A stretch of 64,000 nucleotides of DNA, taken from positions 463,771 to 527,770 of the forward strand of contig JAQGDQ010000128.1 in NCBI GenBank assembly GCA_030141605.1, read 5' to 3'. Below the pieces are notes generated by a model. That model worked only from the letters and a program-made list of their open reading frames with translations. It did not search any database and was not told the origin of the DNA. Origin of the DNA: Tubiluchus corallicola (taxonomy: Eukaryota; Priapulida; Priapulimorpha; Priapulimorphida; Tubiluchidae). Within the stretch, counting starts at the first letter, position 1, and every line of letters begins with the position of its first letter. Both the position numbers and the translations under genes were made by a program. Positions 12,401 through 24,900 of the stretch are shown piece by piece.

Positions 12401-15400
12401 CAGAAGAGACACAAAATATTACAGGAGGTCGCATGTTATCCTTAATCTAGGTCATTAACTTAATAATTGAATGTATTTTCTTTAGAGTGAGGCACATCAT
12501 TGCAATGTTCCAAGTATCAGAAGCATGTAAGAGACCTCTTGTCATGTTTGAGCTCAGAGGTCACGCAAAGTCATCACCTAAAGTATGAAGCATAGAAAGA
12601 ACTGTGGCTTAATGCTATAGTGGGTCACAGATAGAAACAGCAACAAAATGTCTCAAGTCAGTTACACTGTATATGTGCAGTAGACAAAGTGTCTGGGGAT
12701 TTTCTTTGATGTTGCTGTTTTTTCTTTAATTGCAGTTAAGCGTGGAGGTGGGACATGTAAATCCAAGAGCAAAACAGGTGGACAAATAGCTAAACTGTCT
12801 CGACACTCATCTTTCCAAGAAATATGTCTTGTAGCAGAAGAAGAACGAAATAAAATGTTGTCTGCATCAGCACCAGTTTCCCCTGTTAAATTAGGTAATC
12901 TTTTTTCAATCTCATTTTTCTTGTTTTCATCACAAAATTTATGTTTTGCGCAAATTGCCCTTACATGTGGGCTGAGAAATATTAGCTGAGTTTAGTTTCA
13001 TTTATAAACGCTTTTAGAAAAACTGTTGTCAAATACCAATCTCATAGTGACATATCTAATACTCTTAAACAGTTTAAAAATGATGCAGAGCTGGTTTTGT
13101 TGTGCTGCAGTCTTTCTTACTTTGATCTATGTATCTTTTACAGTAAGTTTTGCATCTGAAGAAAAAGAATCACGTTGCCTTTTGGCATATTTAGGGTAAT
13201 AAAATTGCAAATGAAGTAGTTTGGTTGTTTTAAATGGTAAACACTGAAAACCCTATACTCTCTAGGAAATACAAATGTGCAGGGAAATTAGTGCAGTGCT
13301 TTCCAGACACGTGTAACTAGCGTTGCACTTAGCCAGATAATATATTTAAACAGTTGCACATCTTGTCTCATATGTATTTCTTATAGATATCAGAAATAAC
13401 ACATTTTGGAACAGTATTCTATTTTGATATTTTCTTTTCAGATATGCCAAGTAGGATTAAACATGAGTTACTCTCATCAGAACTAACCAAATCAGCTCGC
13501 TCTTTAGAAAACACTAGTTTAAACAAACAGGAAAGAATATCTGGGAAGACAAGTCTTACTACAACTTCTGAGTTTCACATTGGAACAAACTCTTTCAATG
13601 AGAGACCGACTATAAAACAGTTACAACCAAATAAAGATTTACATGTTACAATTTCAATAGACAATAATCGGGAGCAAGTGGAGCAGAACCTTGCTGCTCG
13701 TGTGATTACTAATCTCAAAACTTACAGCAAAAAAGCATCAGTTCAAAAAAGAAATCAATTTGCTAATGGCAATCGCATGAAACCGCCTACCCAGGCTGTG
13801 ACGGCTGCTAAACGAATTGTACTAGCAAAAGAAGACAGCTTAAGAATAACTGAAGCTATAAAGACCGCTCAAGCGCAAAGGCAAAGAGACTTGAGAACAA
13901 ATGAACAAGGAATGTCACAAAAAAGCTGTGAACAGCAATGTAATTCATCGGGGAGTTACAGAAGTGTCTATAATTTCAGCAAAAAGTCATTTTCTACTTG
14001 CTATGTTAATGGTCAGAAAGTCCAAATTATTACCATTCCTCCAGTGAAAACATCTTTGGCTAAAAAAGCCGCAACCTTAAAGGGGCTGGCCAAAAATGTA
14101 GTTTCGCCTTCGCTGGGAACCTGCGATCAAAGTAATGTTAATTATGAAATGACTGACTCTAATTGTAAAGACTGTAGTGAACATGATATCAGTGATGAAA
14201 TAGTTCACACTGTTAGCACTTCTAACGATGGTTCTCCGTCTCACAAAAACTTTTTGCCAGAAGCCTCTGTTTGTAAGCCTGCTGCAGATGGTACTTTGCA
14301 TGGTAGTCAATGTCTAGATATAGATCAGCATACCAAGGGCAAACCAAACACATTTAAATCGACTCTTCGTCAATCCTCTGATCCAGTTTTTACTACTAGC
14401 AGTAACACTGAACCATTGCATAAAGGAAGACAAGAAGAGTCAGCATCTTTAGAGTTGCCTCGCCCAGATTCTACCAGCAGCATGTTGGAATTAGCTTCCA
14501 TCTTCGATGAAGAAAGTCACAGCATCGATGCACCTGCTGACAGAATAGAAATTCCTCGGTTTCCATCTTTCGGGTTTTCCCGTTTTCCGTCTTTCAATTG
14601 CGACTTGCTTCCTTCTGCCCTGGAACCACTCGCAGAGCAGCCTGCAGGGTTTACAGGAAACAGTTTTACTTCGCTAACTTCTTCTTGCCGCCAGACGGGA
14701 CAATTTGATAAAAATCAGACTGAATCAGAGTTACCTACAACATTTCCCAGTTTTAGCAGTTTGAACCATATGGGTACACTCAGTACAGAAGCAAACGTTA
14801 CTATAGACAACTCTGATTTGTGTCCATATGGCACAAAGTTCACCAATCGTCAGGCTGAAGACATGTTGTCATTTGTGCTTGCTGAATTTGAAAATCATAT
14901 GGCGAAACTGAAAGAACTTGAAGTTGATCAAACTAAAGCTGAAAACGTAACAAAAGCACCAATTGCTGATGAAAGTTCTCACATTAGCAGCAACAGACAA
15001 GCTGATGACGGATTTTCTGGAAGCTCTCCAACTGTATCTCCGCGTTCTGTTTATTCGGAGAGTGGTGATCTTTCGCGATGTTCCTTGTCGAGTGCAAGCT
15101 CAAACTCCTCATCTCTTCAGGATATACCGCAACAACAGGGCCAACCTGTTACATTTTCTGATGAATTCAGAAGTTTTGTGTCAACCCGCACACCACAAAA
15201 ATCGTTACCCGATAACAGCAACCCTGTGAGTAGACATTCTGAATAATATATTGTCTTACATGCTTACATTTTCATTAAAAGTTCACAAGTTAATATTTCA
15301 CTATGAGACTCACATATATGAAATTAATATCCGTTGCACTCATTACAAATTGTGATCAACCAAATTTAGGAATTTAGTCAAACTGAATCATAGAATACAC

Positions 15401-18221
15401 AATATGTTTTGATACTATGGATAAAATGCTTCTCATTGTAATAAATTTATATTTATGTAGTGCAACTATTTCTATTCAACTGTTCCCATGCCCATATTTA
15501 TATCTTTCTGGAGTAGTTAGCATTGTATTTTAAAAGTGCTCTTTCTAATGCTGCCTGGTTTATGCTCATAAAAAGTTTTGTTGCACGTGCAAATCAATTA
15601 TGAGCGTCCTATTAGCTGCCAATCTGGTCCTTTATAAGGTTTTTTCCAAAATCTTGATAGGCTGATATTGGCCAGCTGACCCCAGTCTCAACGTAGTCTC
15701 TTGCAGCTATCATATGAGGATAAACAAAAATGCACATTACTGTAGACATTTTAGAAGTGCAAGATACATGAGCAGTTGAGCAGTAACAGTACTCTTCTAT
15801 CCACGTCCATGGATTATATCTACTCTAGTGACTAGCCAATTGTGGTCAGTCAGTAGCGAGTGTTTATTTTGGTTGGTAATCTTTTCTCATATCTATGTGC
15901 AACCCAACGTTTGTGCAGTGCATTTGATATTACTTGTGACTTTATGTTTCTTTTTTATTCTGAAGAACGATAAGTTTTTACCAACCAGAATTCCCAGTAC
16001 ACCCTTGAGGACTACCCCACCAGCAGATTGGAATGGTTTATTTCATGGAAACACTGGAGCAAGTTGCCGCGATTCACCTCTAAATCCCACTACGCCCAGC
16101 CGTGCTTTGCAGCTACATAGTAAGCATTGTTTTTGGAATACACTATTCTGGTACCTTTATTGTAAATTTAATTTCAAAGTGAAAATAATTTTTTGTATTT
16201 TGCACAATTTAGGACTGTGCAAAACTAAATCCAATTTTTGTCTGGAGCAGCAGTACAAGTATGACAGAACTTAGTACCAAACTCGTTTAAGGCCAACTTT
16301 TTTGCATTCTCAAAGTAGACAGTATAAATATATTTGATTGTATGTTCTTGATATCTGAAAACAAGAAAGCTTCAACCACAGGATTTCTATATTACTCAAG
16401 CTGCTACAGTACTGTACACAGTACAGAGCAAAATAGGTGTGCTTAACAACCTATCTTGAGCAACACTGGACTTGGTTAGTAAATAGATGTGTAATCGATC
16501 ACCACCAGGATAATTCTTTCTCGGTCTCTTCCTGTCGTTTTATGACTCGCTCCATGTGCCGAGGTGTATAAAAGAACATTAACAGTACAGTCACCGCCGT
16601 TTTTACCTACAGATCCATTTAATAAATTTTTTAGTTTTCTAATACTGCCAATTTACTAGCAATTCTAATTTTTGCATATATTTTATCTACTAATAATACT
16701 GTAGCTTTCAATTATCAACAATAGAAATGTTAATACAGCACTTTAGTGTTGCTCAAGAACATAAAGCAATTTGATTTTGCACCAAAACAAGGTGAAGGAT
16801 AAAATTTGTTTATTGTGATTGAATTTATAATTGATATTACCTATTACACTCAATGCAGAATCTTAAATTTTAGATATAAATTGATTTATTTATTTAGATT
16901 TATTTAAATTCTTTAGATTTAAAATACTTATAGCACTTTGCTGTATACCAAAAAGATTACTGACTCTGCTTTGTGTCAGCTTGTACTGGTTCATGCTCTT
17001 GTGTTTCATTTGGCAGTGCAGCAACAACAGATACTGCATTTTTCCTTGGATAAAGTTATTGCCACTTTACATGGTTAGTCCATGTGCTTTACTTGTTTAC
17101 CGAGAGCTTGTAATGTCAAGTGTGTTACATGGGCTTAATTTGGTTTAATTTGGAGAAGCCCAACTAAAGACGTTGTATTTCAGCATTATATTTACATGCT
17201 GGTATCACATTTTTTAGTTAAAATCTTGTCATGTGTTTTATTCAGGAAATGAGCCAACCACTCCTCAACATTCTGAAGTAACAGATGAAGATTTATCAAA
17301 CAAAGATTGCTATGTGAAGCCTATGAACCACAGCTGGTCAACTTTCCTTAAAGGTGAATAATTTATTTTTAAAAAAGTAGCTCGTTGGCTTCTTACCACA
17401 TCTGTTGTAGGTACTGAGCTGTTCGATTATAGGTAAATCATTGCCATACACAAACGACACACTGGGTTTTCAGTTTCTTTGTGTCATTAGATATCATTGC
17501 CATACACAAACGACTCACTGGGTTTTCAGTTTCTTTGTGTCATTTAGATCCACAGATGTTTATGATCTTCAGCTTACAAAGTAAACACTGAGTTATTCTG
17601 AAAATTTGCACGTGCCATAAACAACTATGAAATTAACTTTTTGCTTCGAAAGTCAAAAGCCTTTTGGAAAAATAACACTACATTATGAAGAGATCAGCTG
17701 GCTTTGCAACACACGCAGTTAATTATACTATCGACACATTTCATTCCACCCGTTTTTTCCAGACATACCACAAAATGTTAATGCATGTGAGACACCAGTG
17801 CAAATGAGATCCGATGATATCATTGGTAAGAGAGCATGTCTCTTTGCGGGCAAGGAACTATAGGATGTTTGTGTCATTGGAAAGCTGTCAGAAATGGTTT
17901 ATCGACAGATTATTTGATTTACTTGTTAAAGTGTGAATAGGATGGCAGTACTTCTGCAAACTGTTGTGTTCCACTTCTCTTTTAAACTAATGGTCATTGG
18001 CATTGTCTCGCAAATTTGCACATTTACAAGTGGAAATTGCAAGCTAACATTTTGCCTGCATAATTGTGGGCTATTATGAAATCAACTTGTAGTTGTTCAG
18101 CAGTAGTGAACGTGTGCTTGTTTTATGTAGAAATGTCATTTCTAATTATTACATAATTAAATGTAATTTCATTAGCACATGTAGTATAAAATTTTTTTTA
18201 GGAATTGTGTTTGAGAACTGA
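6496..18221 (+). CDS. E2F7/8: Atypical E2F transcription repressor, E2F7/E2F8 orthologue with tandem DNA-binding domains
   Basis: Sixteen coding exons join without phase error into 1432 residues plus TGA: 6496-7089, 7477-7712, 8078-8157, 8524-8654, 9444-9600, 10127-10194, 10422-10506, 11103-11243, 11626-12087, 12736-12894, 13442-15225, 15966-16119, 17017-17073, 17246-17353, 17763-17825 and 18202-18221. The N-terminal [18 protein letters not shown] is the E2F7/8 signature. The first winged-helix domain (about residues 267-347) contains [10 protein letters not shown], then [16 protein letters not shown]. The second (about 401-490) contains [19 protein letters not shown], then [13 protein letters not shown] and [14 protein letters not shown]. 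Such factors bind TTCCCGCC-type sites without a DP partner and repress S-phase genes. The C-terminal half is low-complexity, has three FPSF motifs (about residues 1078-1140), and makes the protein clearly longer than human E2F7/E2F8 (roughly 900 residues). The 7477 acceptor has an in-phase alternative at 7459. The tiny last exon encodes only IVFEN after the split glycine and is less certain. Confidence 0.93.
17437..17549. repeat. 56-bp tandem duplication in an E2F7/8 intron
   Basis: Two adjacent copies of a 56/57-base unit (starting ATCATTGCCATACACAAACG) differ by one substitution and one inserted base. It lies between the exons ending at 17353 and starting at 17763. Near identity indicates a recent local duplication. 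Each copy carries a TTTTCAG acceptor-like string that the inferred splicing does not use. Confidence 0.85.
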
Positions 18222-18952
18222 AAAGTGATAGTGTTGTAGCTCATTAGTGGTTTACAAAACAGTGCTTTCTCAGTTTTCCTACTTTCCTTGTTGAGAACGT
18301 TAATTAGTACTATAATATGTTAGTAACTAGTAAGAAAAAGTTAATGGCTTGTTTTTATTGATAGTTCTTTTTATTGTAATTTAAAACTTCATTATCACAG
18401 ATTTGTAAACATGTTGTCCTTATATGTTAATGTGTAGTGCATATTATATGATAGCATAAGTATGAGAAGTGAAAACTGAATAATTCTATTTTTTAGCGAA
18501 ACACTGTGCAGCGAATACATAAAAGACTGCAAAAGCGAAGAGTAGATTGCCATGCATTTTGTTTGAATCTGATATACATCACCAGCTACATGGTGTGCGG
18601 CTGTTACATTTACAAAACTGTTCAATAAGAAACAATTTTCTTAGTTTTATTACATTTATTAGCGTTTCCTTGATCTGACAATATACATTAATATTCCCCT
18701 CCTAAATACACTTCACTGAATGTAATCTACATTCTTAAGTTATTTCACATTATCACTCTCTTCACAGTTCTGCAGAATGAAGAATATTTCATTTCCATAG
18801 TATGAATTCCTGAACTGATTCTCTATTAATGAAATACACCACAACCATCGCTGCATTAACCATCAGCATGAAAACATGATAATAGGAGTTATGCACAGAA
18901 AGTACATAATTTCTCAATAACTAACAAAGAAATTTGATAAATTAGCCCAACA
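18222..18952. other. Convergent 3' region between E2F7/8 (+) and WARS (-)
   Basis: About 730 bases shared by the two 3' UTRs. On the minus strand there are two AATAAA signals for WARS (see separate entry). I see no canonical AATAAA for E2F7/8 on the plus strand here, so its 3' end is unresolved. No other gene is supported. Confidence 0.5.
18646..18660 (-). terminator. Tandem WARS polyadenylation signals
   Basis: Read on the minus strand, AATAAA occurs at 18660-18655 and again at 18651-18646, about 295-305 bases after the WARS stop codon. Position and orientation fit the WARS 3' end. Confidence 0.6.
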
Positions 18953-21900
18953 TCAATAATTATATTTCAGCTTCCTTGGCTTGAAATATTCCTTTACCAC
19001 ATCGTCTGTAACTTTCGCGCGAAGTTCTTGATGCTTTCCAACTACGTCATGTAGAATTCCTATAAGTTCTTTCTTTAGATGACCAGTTAGAAGTTCTCCA
19101 CTAGTATAATCCTGAAATAATGAACAGTGCGTGCATCATCAGATATATCTAGTGTAAGGGATACATTACATTTATTAAGGAGTCCCTTCACAAGTACTGT
19201 ATGGAAATCTTCGAAGCACCAAGCATGTTAGAGTAGTGATTACAAGATGAAGTTAACAAGCTTGGTAAAGTTTAAATTATCAAGCACAGCAGCAAATAAC
19301 CAAGCAATTAGATTTCAGTTCAGAAAATGTGCCTAAAAAATATTGCTCAACAAAATTTTGTCAATTTACTCTTTCCATCTGCCATACGAAGAAAATAAGC
19401 CAATTCAAAATCTCTACAAAATGTAGTATATTTCAATCGAAACACAATTTTACATTAAAGACGTGAAAAGCTCCCTGCAATTTTAATCGTCACGAATTGT
19501 TGGAAAAGCATCGAATATTTGGAAGTCTTCAAAAAGAACTTCTTAAGCATTTGATTAAGTCAGGTAATCTTATAGTGGTGGATTCTTGTTCTATTCCCAC
19601 AGATTGCTGTCTCACTATCTAGCTTTGCCTTGCTACATGTCATAAAGTGTGCAGCTGTTTTGTTTAAGAAGTTGCAACCTATTCGTTTTCAGAAACTACT
19701 ATCATTTATTGTTTGCAAACATCTTTCACATGTTTAACCCTACTTTATATTATATAAACGGTAAAAATACCTTCATAGCACTTTAAAGTACTTACGCATG
19801 TTTAAAAAATTTCATAAATTATTTATATATCATTTGTTTAATTCGAGAGAGATACACGCTGCATGTAGTGACATCTATTGGTAGGAAAGATGTAGCACTA
19901 TAAGCTGGTGTTCTCTTAAGACTATTTAAGTCATGATTTACTTACCACTCGAATCTTTTCTAACTTATCATCATCTTCAAGGAAGAATGTCAGGTACTGG
20001 TAAGAAATGTCAACATCACATTTACCTCCAAGACGTCGGTGTTCTTCCACCGTTGCTTGGCCACCAGAGAACGCATATTTGTTTATCTGTTAATAATATA
20101 TTTAAACCTTTATTCCACCAAAATCGTTATGGCTGTGACACGGTTTAGCATTGAGCACAGTTGAATATAATGTGCACAACTTTCACACAATACGAGGCTG
20201 ATAAGACTATAGAAATCCACTACACGTTTACTTCACATTTTTAGATGGCCATTTTGTAGGTGATGCATATGATCTACCTTTAGCAGTTAATCCATCGCCT
20301 CCTGGACCATGACAACTTTTATTAATACAAAATAAATTATGAAAAGCCTGTACTGAAAATCTAGTTATAACAAGTCTGTTTGCCCAGCATTTTTCCAGTT
20401 ATATAGAGGCATAGCGAAATTGCCTGTTAAAAACTGATTATCCAACTCTTCTACCTCCTTTCTATATTACTTAAGTGCTCATTAAGAGCCACTGTTCCAC
20501 GTAATGACAGAAAGTGATTTTTCTTGGCACATAAGAAGTACTTTCACACAAGACTTTTGAATCTTGCAAAAAAAATTAATGGTAAACTATTGTTAATAAC
20601 AGGAATTATCTTCATCTTAAATAATTTTGCAGCAGTAAAAGTTTATCTGTCAGTAAAAAGCAATAATTCATTATTTGCAAGCTTAAGAACAGCATTATTT
20701 CAGAAATGAGTTCTAAAAACAGCTTTTCAAAAACAATTTCATTTTTGCTAAATTGTAATTTAGTGGAGGATCATATGAACACTAGGTGTTTGTTACTCAT
20801 TCTCTACAAAATCAGCCACAGACAAGCCAATGCAACATTTATCGAACATTTGTCTATGAAACTGCAATGACAACTGATCCAATAAATGGTATGGAATGAA
20901 CCAGTTTTGGGCTCGTTTTTCATTAAGCATTTTCACTGAAAGATGTTGAAAATGAAAAAAATCTTATAACAAGAAAAGCTTATTATAAAAAGACAGTTCT
21001 CAAATCCACCATGAGTTCAATGCCGGACAGTCTGATGTTTTTACTTACAGCACTGCTGCTGCTAAAAGTACTGGTATCATTAATTAAACAAAATCCTGTA
21101 TTTGCTAAAAAATGCATTCCAGTCTTGTTTTTTTCAAACATGATGTTAATTCCCACCTATCAATTCATTAAGAATTTTCCTTTTAAAAGAAACTGCATGT
21201 ACCTTGGTCTTAATCTGTTGCTTAGTGTCAGTTAAAAATACTGAAGAGTTTGGTTCACTAGCACTCATTTTCGTCATTGCACCTTGTAGAGCTGGGATGA
21301 AAGTAGAATGAATTAATGACGGTTTGGGATAACCAAGCCTAGGTGCCACATCCCTTGTGATTCTAAAGTAAGGGTCCTGAAACAGCATTAAAACCATGTT
21401 AATGTGAAACAAACACCCAGATTTACAAAACAATGTTTTATAGAATATCAGCAAAAAATCTCAGTCACTACAAACGTTTTGCAGATAAAATGAAAAACCA
21501 ACAAACTATTGCAAAAAAGGCCACACCAGAAACTGTCGAATGAAAGATTAATGTAAGTGTACAAGCAAAAAAGGGTGACACAAAGTATTCAGTGTTTTAG
21601 ATAGCTGATAACATTTTTTGTTTAAATTCTCTTTCTGCTTTACAATTAATTATATCTTTCCTAAGGGATACAGTAAACTCTGCATAACTCAAATCCAACC
21701 GGATGAAAAAACTTTGAGTTAGGCGATGTTGACCATTCTCCAGCATAGAAACTCTAAACCTCTCCATCATCAGACGGCGAGCTATTTAGAAGGCAAAAGG
21801 TCAATCCTTCTATACATAAACAACGAGACATGATGACAATTACATAAAGAATAACAAATTATGTAGTGAGACAACGATTTTTTTAGTGTTACAGAGACAG

Positions 21901-24900
21901 AGAATTCGAACAGACAATGACAATAGAGTGATTGTTTTCACGTCGCTCACTGAGACTTTCCCCGGAAAGATCAATCCCGGAGAAAATAATCTGGGGGCGC
22001 GACTTGAAAAAAACATCAGAATTGTCCCAGAAGACGATGCCATTTTTGAGTTGTGCAAACTTTTTATTTTTCTAGAATATAAATTGCACTTTTGAGTTAG
22101 GCAAAGTAAATTACATGTATTTTGATTAAATGGACCATAATTTTTTATCTGAGTTGGGCAAAATTTTGAGTTACGCAATGTTTTTTGTGGGAAAAACAAA
22201 GGATTTCATCTGTTCTGCTGAAATCTTTTGAGTTGGAGGAAAATTTGAGTTATGCAATTTTGAATTAAGCGGAGATTACTATATTTCGCAGTTGGATTCT
22301 TTATGCCAAAGTTGAGCTAACTGTGGTGTAGAATTTTTCAAATAAAATGATAGTAACAAATTTCTTGCAATAACTTTTATGAAACTCACAAGCATAAGGC
22401 AAAATGCACTAATTAAAACTAACCTGGTCAATAGCACACGGAATGAGACACGGAATATCTGTCTTATCTCCAAATATTTGTGGAAATGAGTTGCTAAATG
22501 AGGTGACTGCTTGTATTGCAGGAAAACTGATCTTGCCAATGCAATCACTTTCAGTAAATCCAAAGCACCCTTTGACTTGATTGAATGTGACACACTTTTG
22601 GAATCGTATCATGTTACGATAAAATGCCTGTGATGACCTATTATTAAACACAAAACAAATAATAGTATGATTAGACCAATTAGAAACACATATTCAAGGA
22701 ATCATTGAAAAGTACGGTGAAAATCTGCTAGCCAAAAGCAAAGTTAGCCAGGTACAGATATATTAGCCAAACTACATTACCATTTACCATTTACTTATTG
22801 CATTAGAGAATTTAATTTCGTGTATTTTTTTTTAAATTTCTTTAGATTCATTGAAAAGTAGCCAGCAGTTTTCACTTTCGTATTACGTTAGCTCTTGCAG
22901 TGGAATGCAACCGTCATTTTTACACTACACCCTAGCAACACTAATTTAAAAGTAACAGATGCTTATAAAAATAAAATTTTGTTTAACTGTTAAAAATTAA
23001 CAGTTTGTGTATGCAACGCATTTAGTACTTTCAAAAAAATGATGTTATCACTTCAAATGTTCAAAAACTGTTGTACATAGAATGTGAGAAACTATGGCTA
23101 TGTTGAAATTCAAACAATCCCATACCCTATATATTCCATGTCACTAAAAATGAATGTTTTCTCTACATCAAATCCGATGGCTATTATGTCTTTAGCATTT
23201 TCTACAGCCAGCCTATAAGCCTCATCAACAGTCAGGTCTCTCCACAGAAACTTCTCGTCATCAGTTAGCTGAATGATCAAAGGTACATCGAAGACATCTT
23301 GCAACCATCTAAATGAAACCAAAACTACACCATCAGCAGCACTCTAATAAAAAATGATTACACAAAAAGCAATGCACAATATTATGAAATCACAAACACA
23401 AAGCTTGAGTTAGGTTACAAATTAATCAGATTCTAAAATTCTGCTATGAGAGTACGTACTGTACACATGAGCTGTAAAAATTTTGGCCAGCCATAGGCTC
23501 TCCTAAGTACAAAGTCAAATTAAGTGTCATAATGACTTAACGCTACTGGTGTACATACTGTATATAATGCAAAGTGTTCGAAAAATAAAAGACGCCAACG
23601 ATCTTCATGGTTAATATCAGGTTAAAGTGTGTCACGGTATGAAGCGTACCAAGTTTAATTTGCATTGTATAAAGCCATCGAGGCCAAACTTTAAATACGC
23701 CAACATAGGGATTGTCTTGTATAATGAATAAACCTTTAAAGTCGAAGTCCTTTCCCTAATTGATATGTGCATTTCTTAGTCAACCACATCAATGGCAAAC
23801 TGAAGAAAAGCAGGTTTAACTAAGGCTGCAGTGCTGCTGGGTCTCACACCGGAGCACCTCTGTAATTTTGGATAAGATTTATTGATTTTTGGAATGCTAA
23901 GTGGTTAACTTGGCCTTGTTTCTGCAGTGATGTAACAATACTAGCTGCAATATAGTTCTAAAATTCTCCTCCTTAACAAAAGAATGCATTAAGATGGTTC
24001 TGCGATGCTCACATGTTTTTACAATGTATTTTCATTAAATTAATTTTACATGTTCTAATTCTTCAGCATGAGTAAATTTTCCACTTCATATAAGGTTTAA
24101 AAGATTTCTACTCCTACCAAAAAGTTATGCACAATCGCGTACTATTTGGGTCTTTATTCTGATGCCATTATTTTATGCTGCAACTCCCGAAGACCAAATA
24201 TAAGTCATACAACTTTTATAAGCTGAAAGCTGCCTTGATGCTGTCACGGTAAAGTTCTCCAAATACAGATCTAGAACTTGTGCCTCCACATTGTTATTCT
24301 CAAGTCATTATGCAAAAATGTGGCTATGATCCTAAGTGCTGGTGTAGCTATACCAAAAATGTTCCACTTCACATGGTTTATCATTCTGACGTTTTAATAC
24401 ATTCAAATGTGTTTGCCATTGACACGTAATGTGCACAGTTTTACGTAAACATGTGCTAAATAAATAATTTATAAAGCAATTGCCACCTAATTTTTGTAGC
24501 TTAAGTAATCTTCTTTCTGTGGCGTTACTTTTTATTAGTATGTATGTGAATGTCTAATTTTATGGCAATAAATGAAGCGATATAGTGAAAACAGGAATGT
24601 ACATATATATATATATATATATATATAACTAATATAACAAATACATCATACGTGAAAAGACCAATTTTATGGTACAGAAACAGAGTAGGTCAGTACAATT
24701 CAATGTCTAGTGCAAGCACAGCACTTTAATGCATAACAAATTAATAGTCACATTATTTTGGAATCAGTAAGTGGCACAAAATTAACAAAAGCACACACGA
24801 ATATGTTTTTGTGATAGTGTTAAGCTGCTGAATTGTTAAGACAGCTTATTAAGCATAATGCAACTTACTTAGTAAACATAAATGGAATCAAGTGTCCCAG

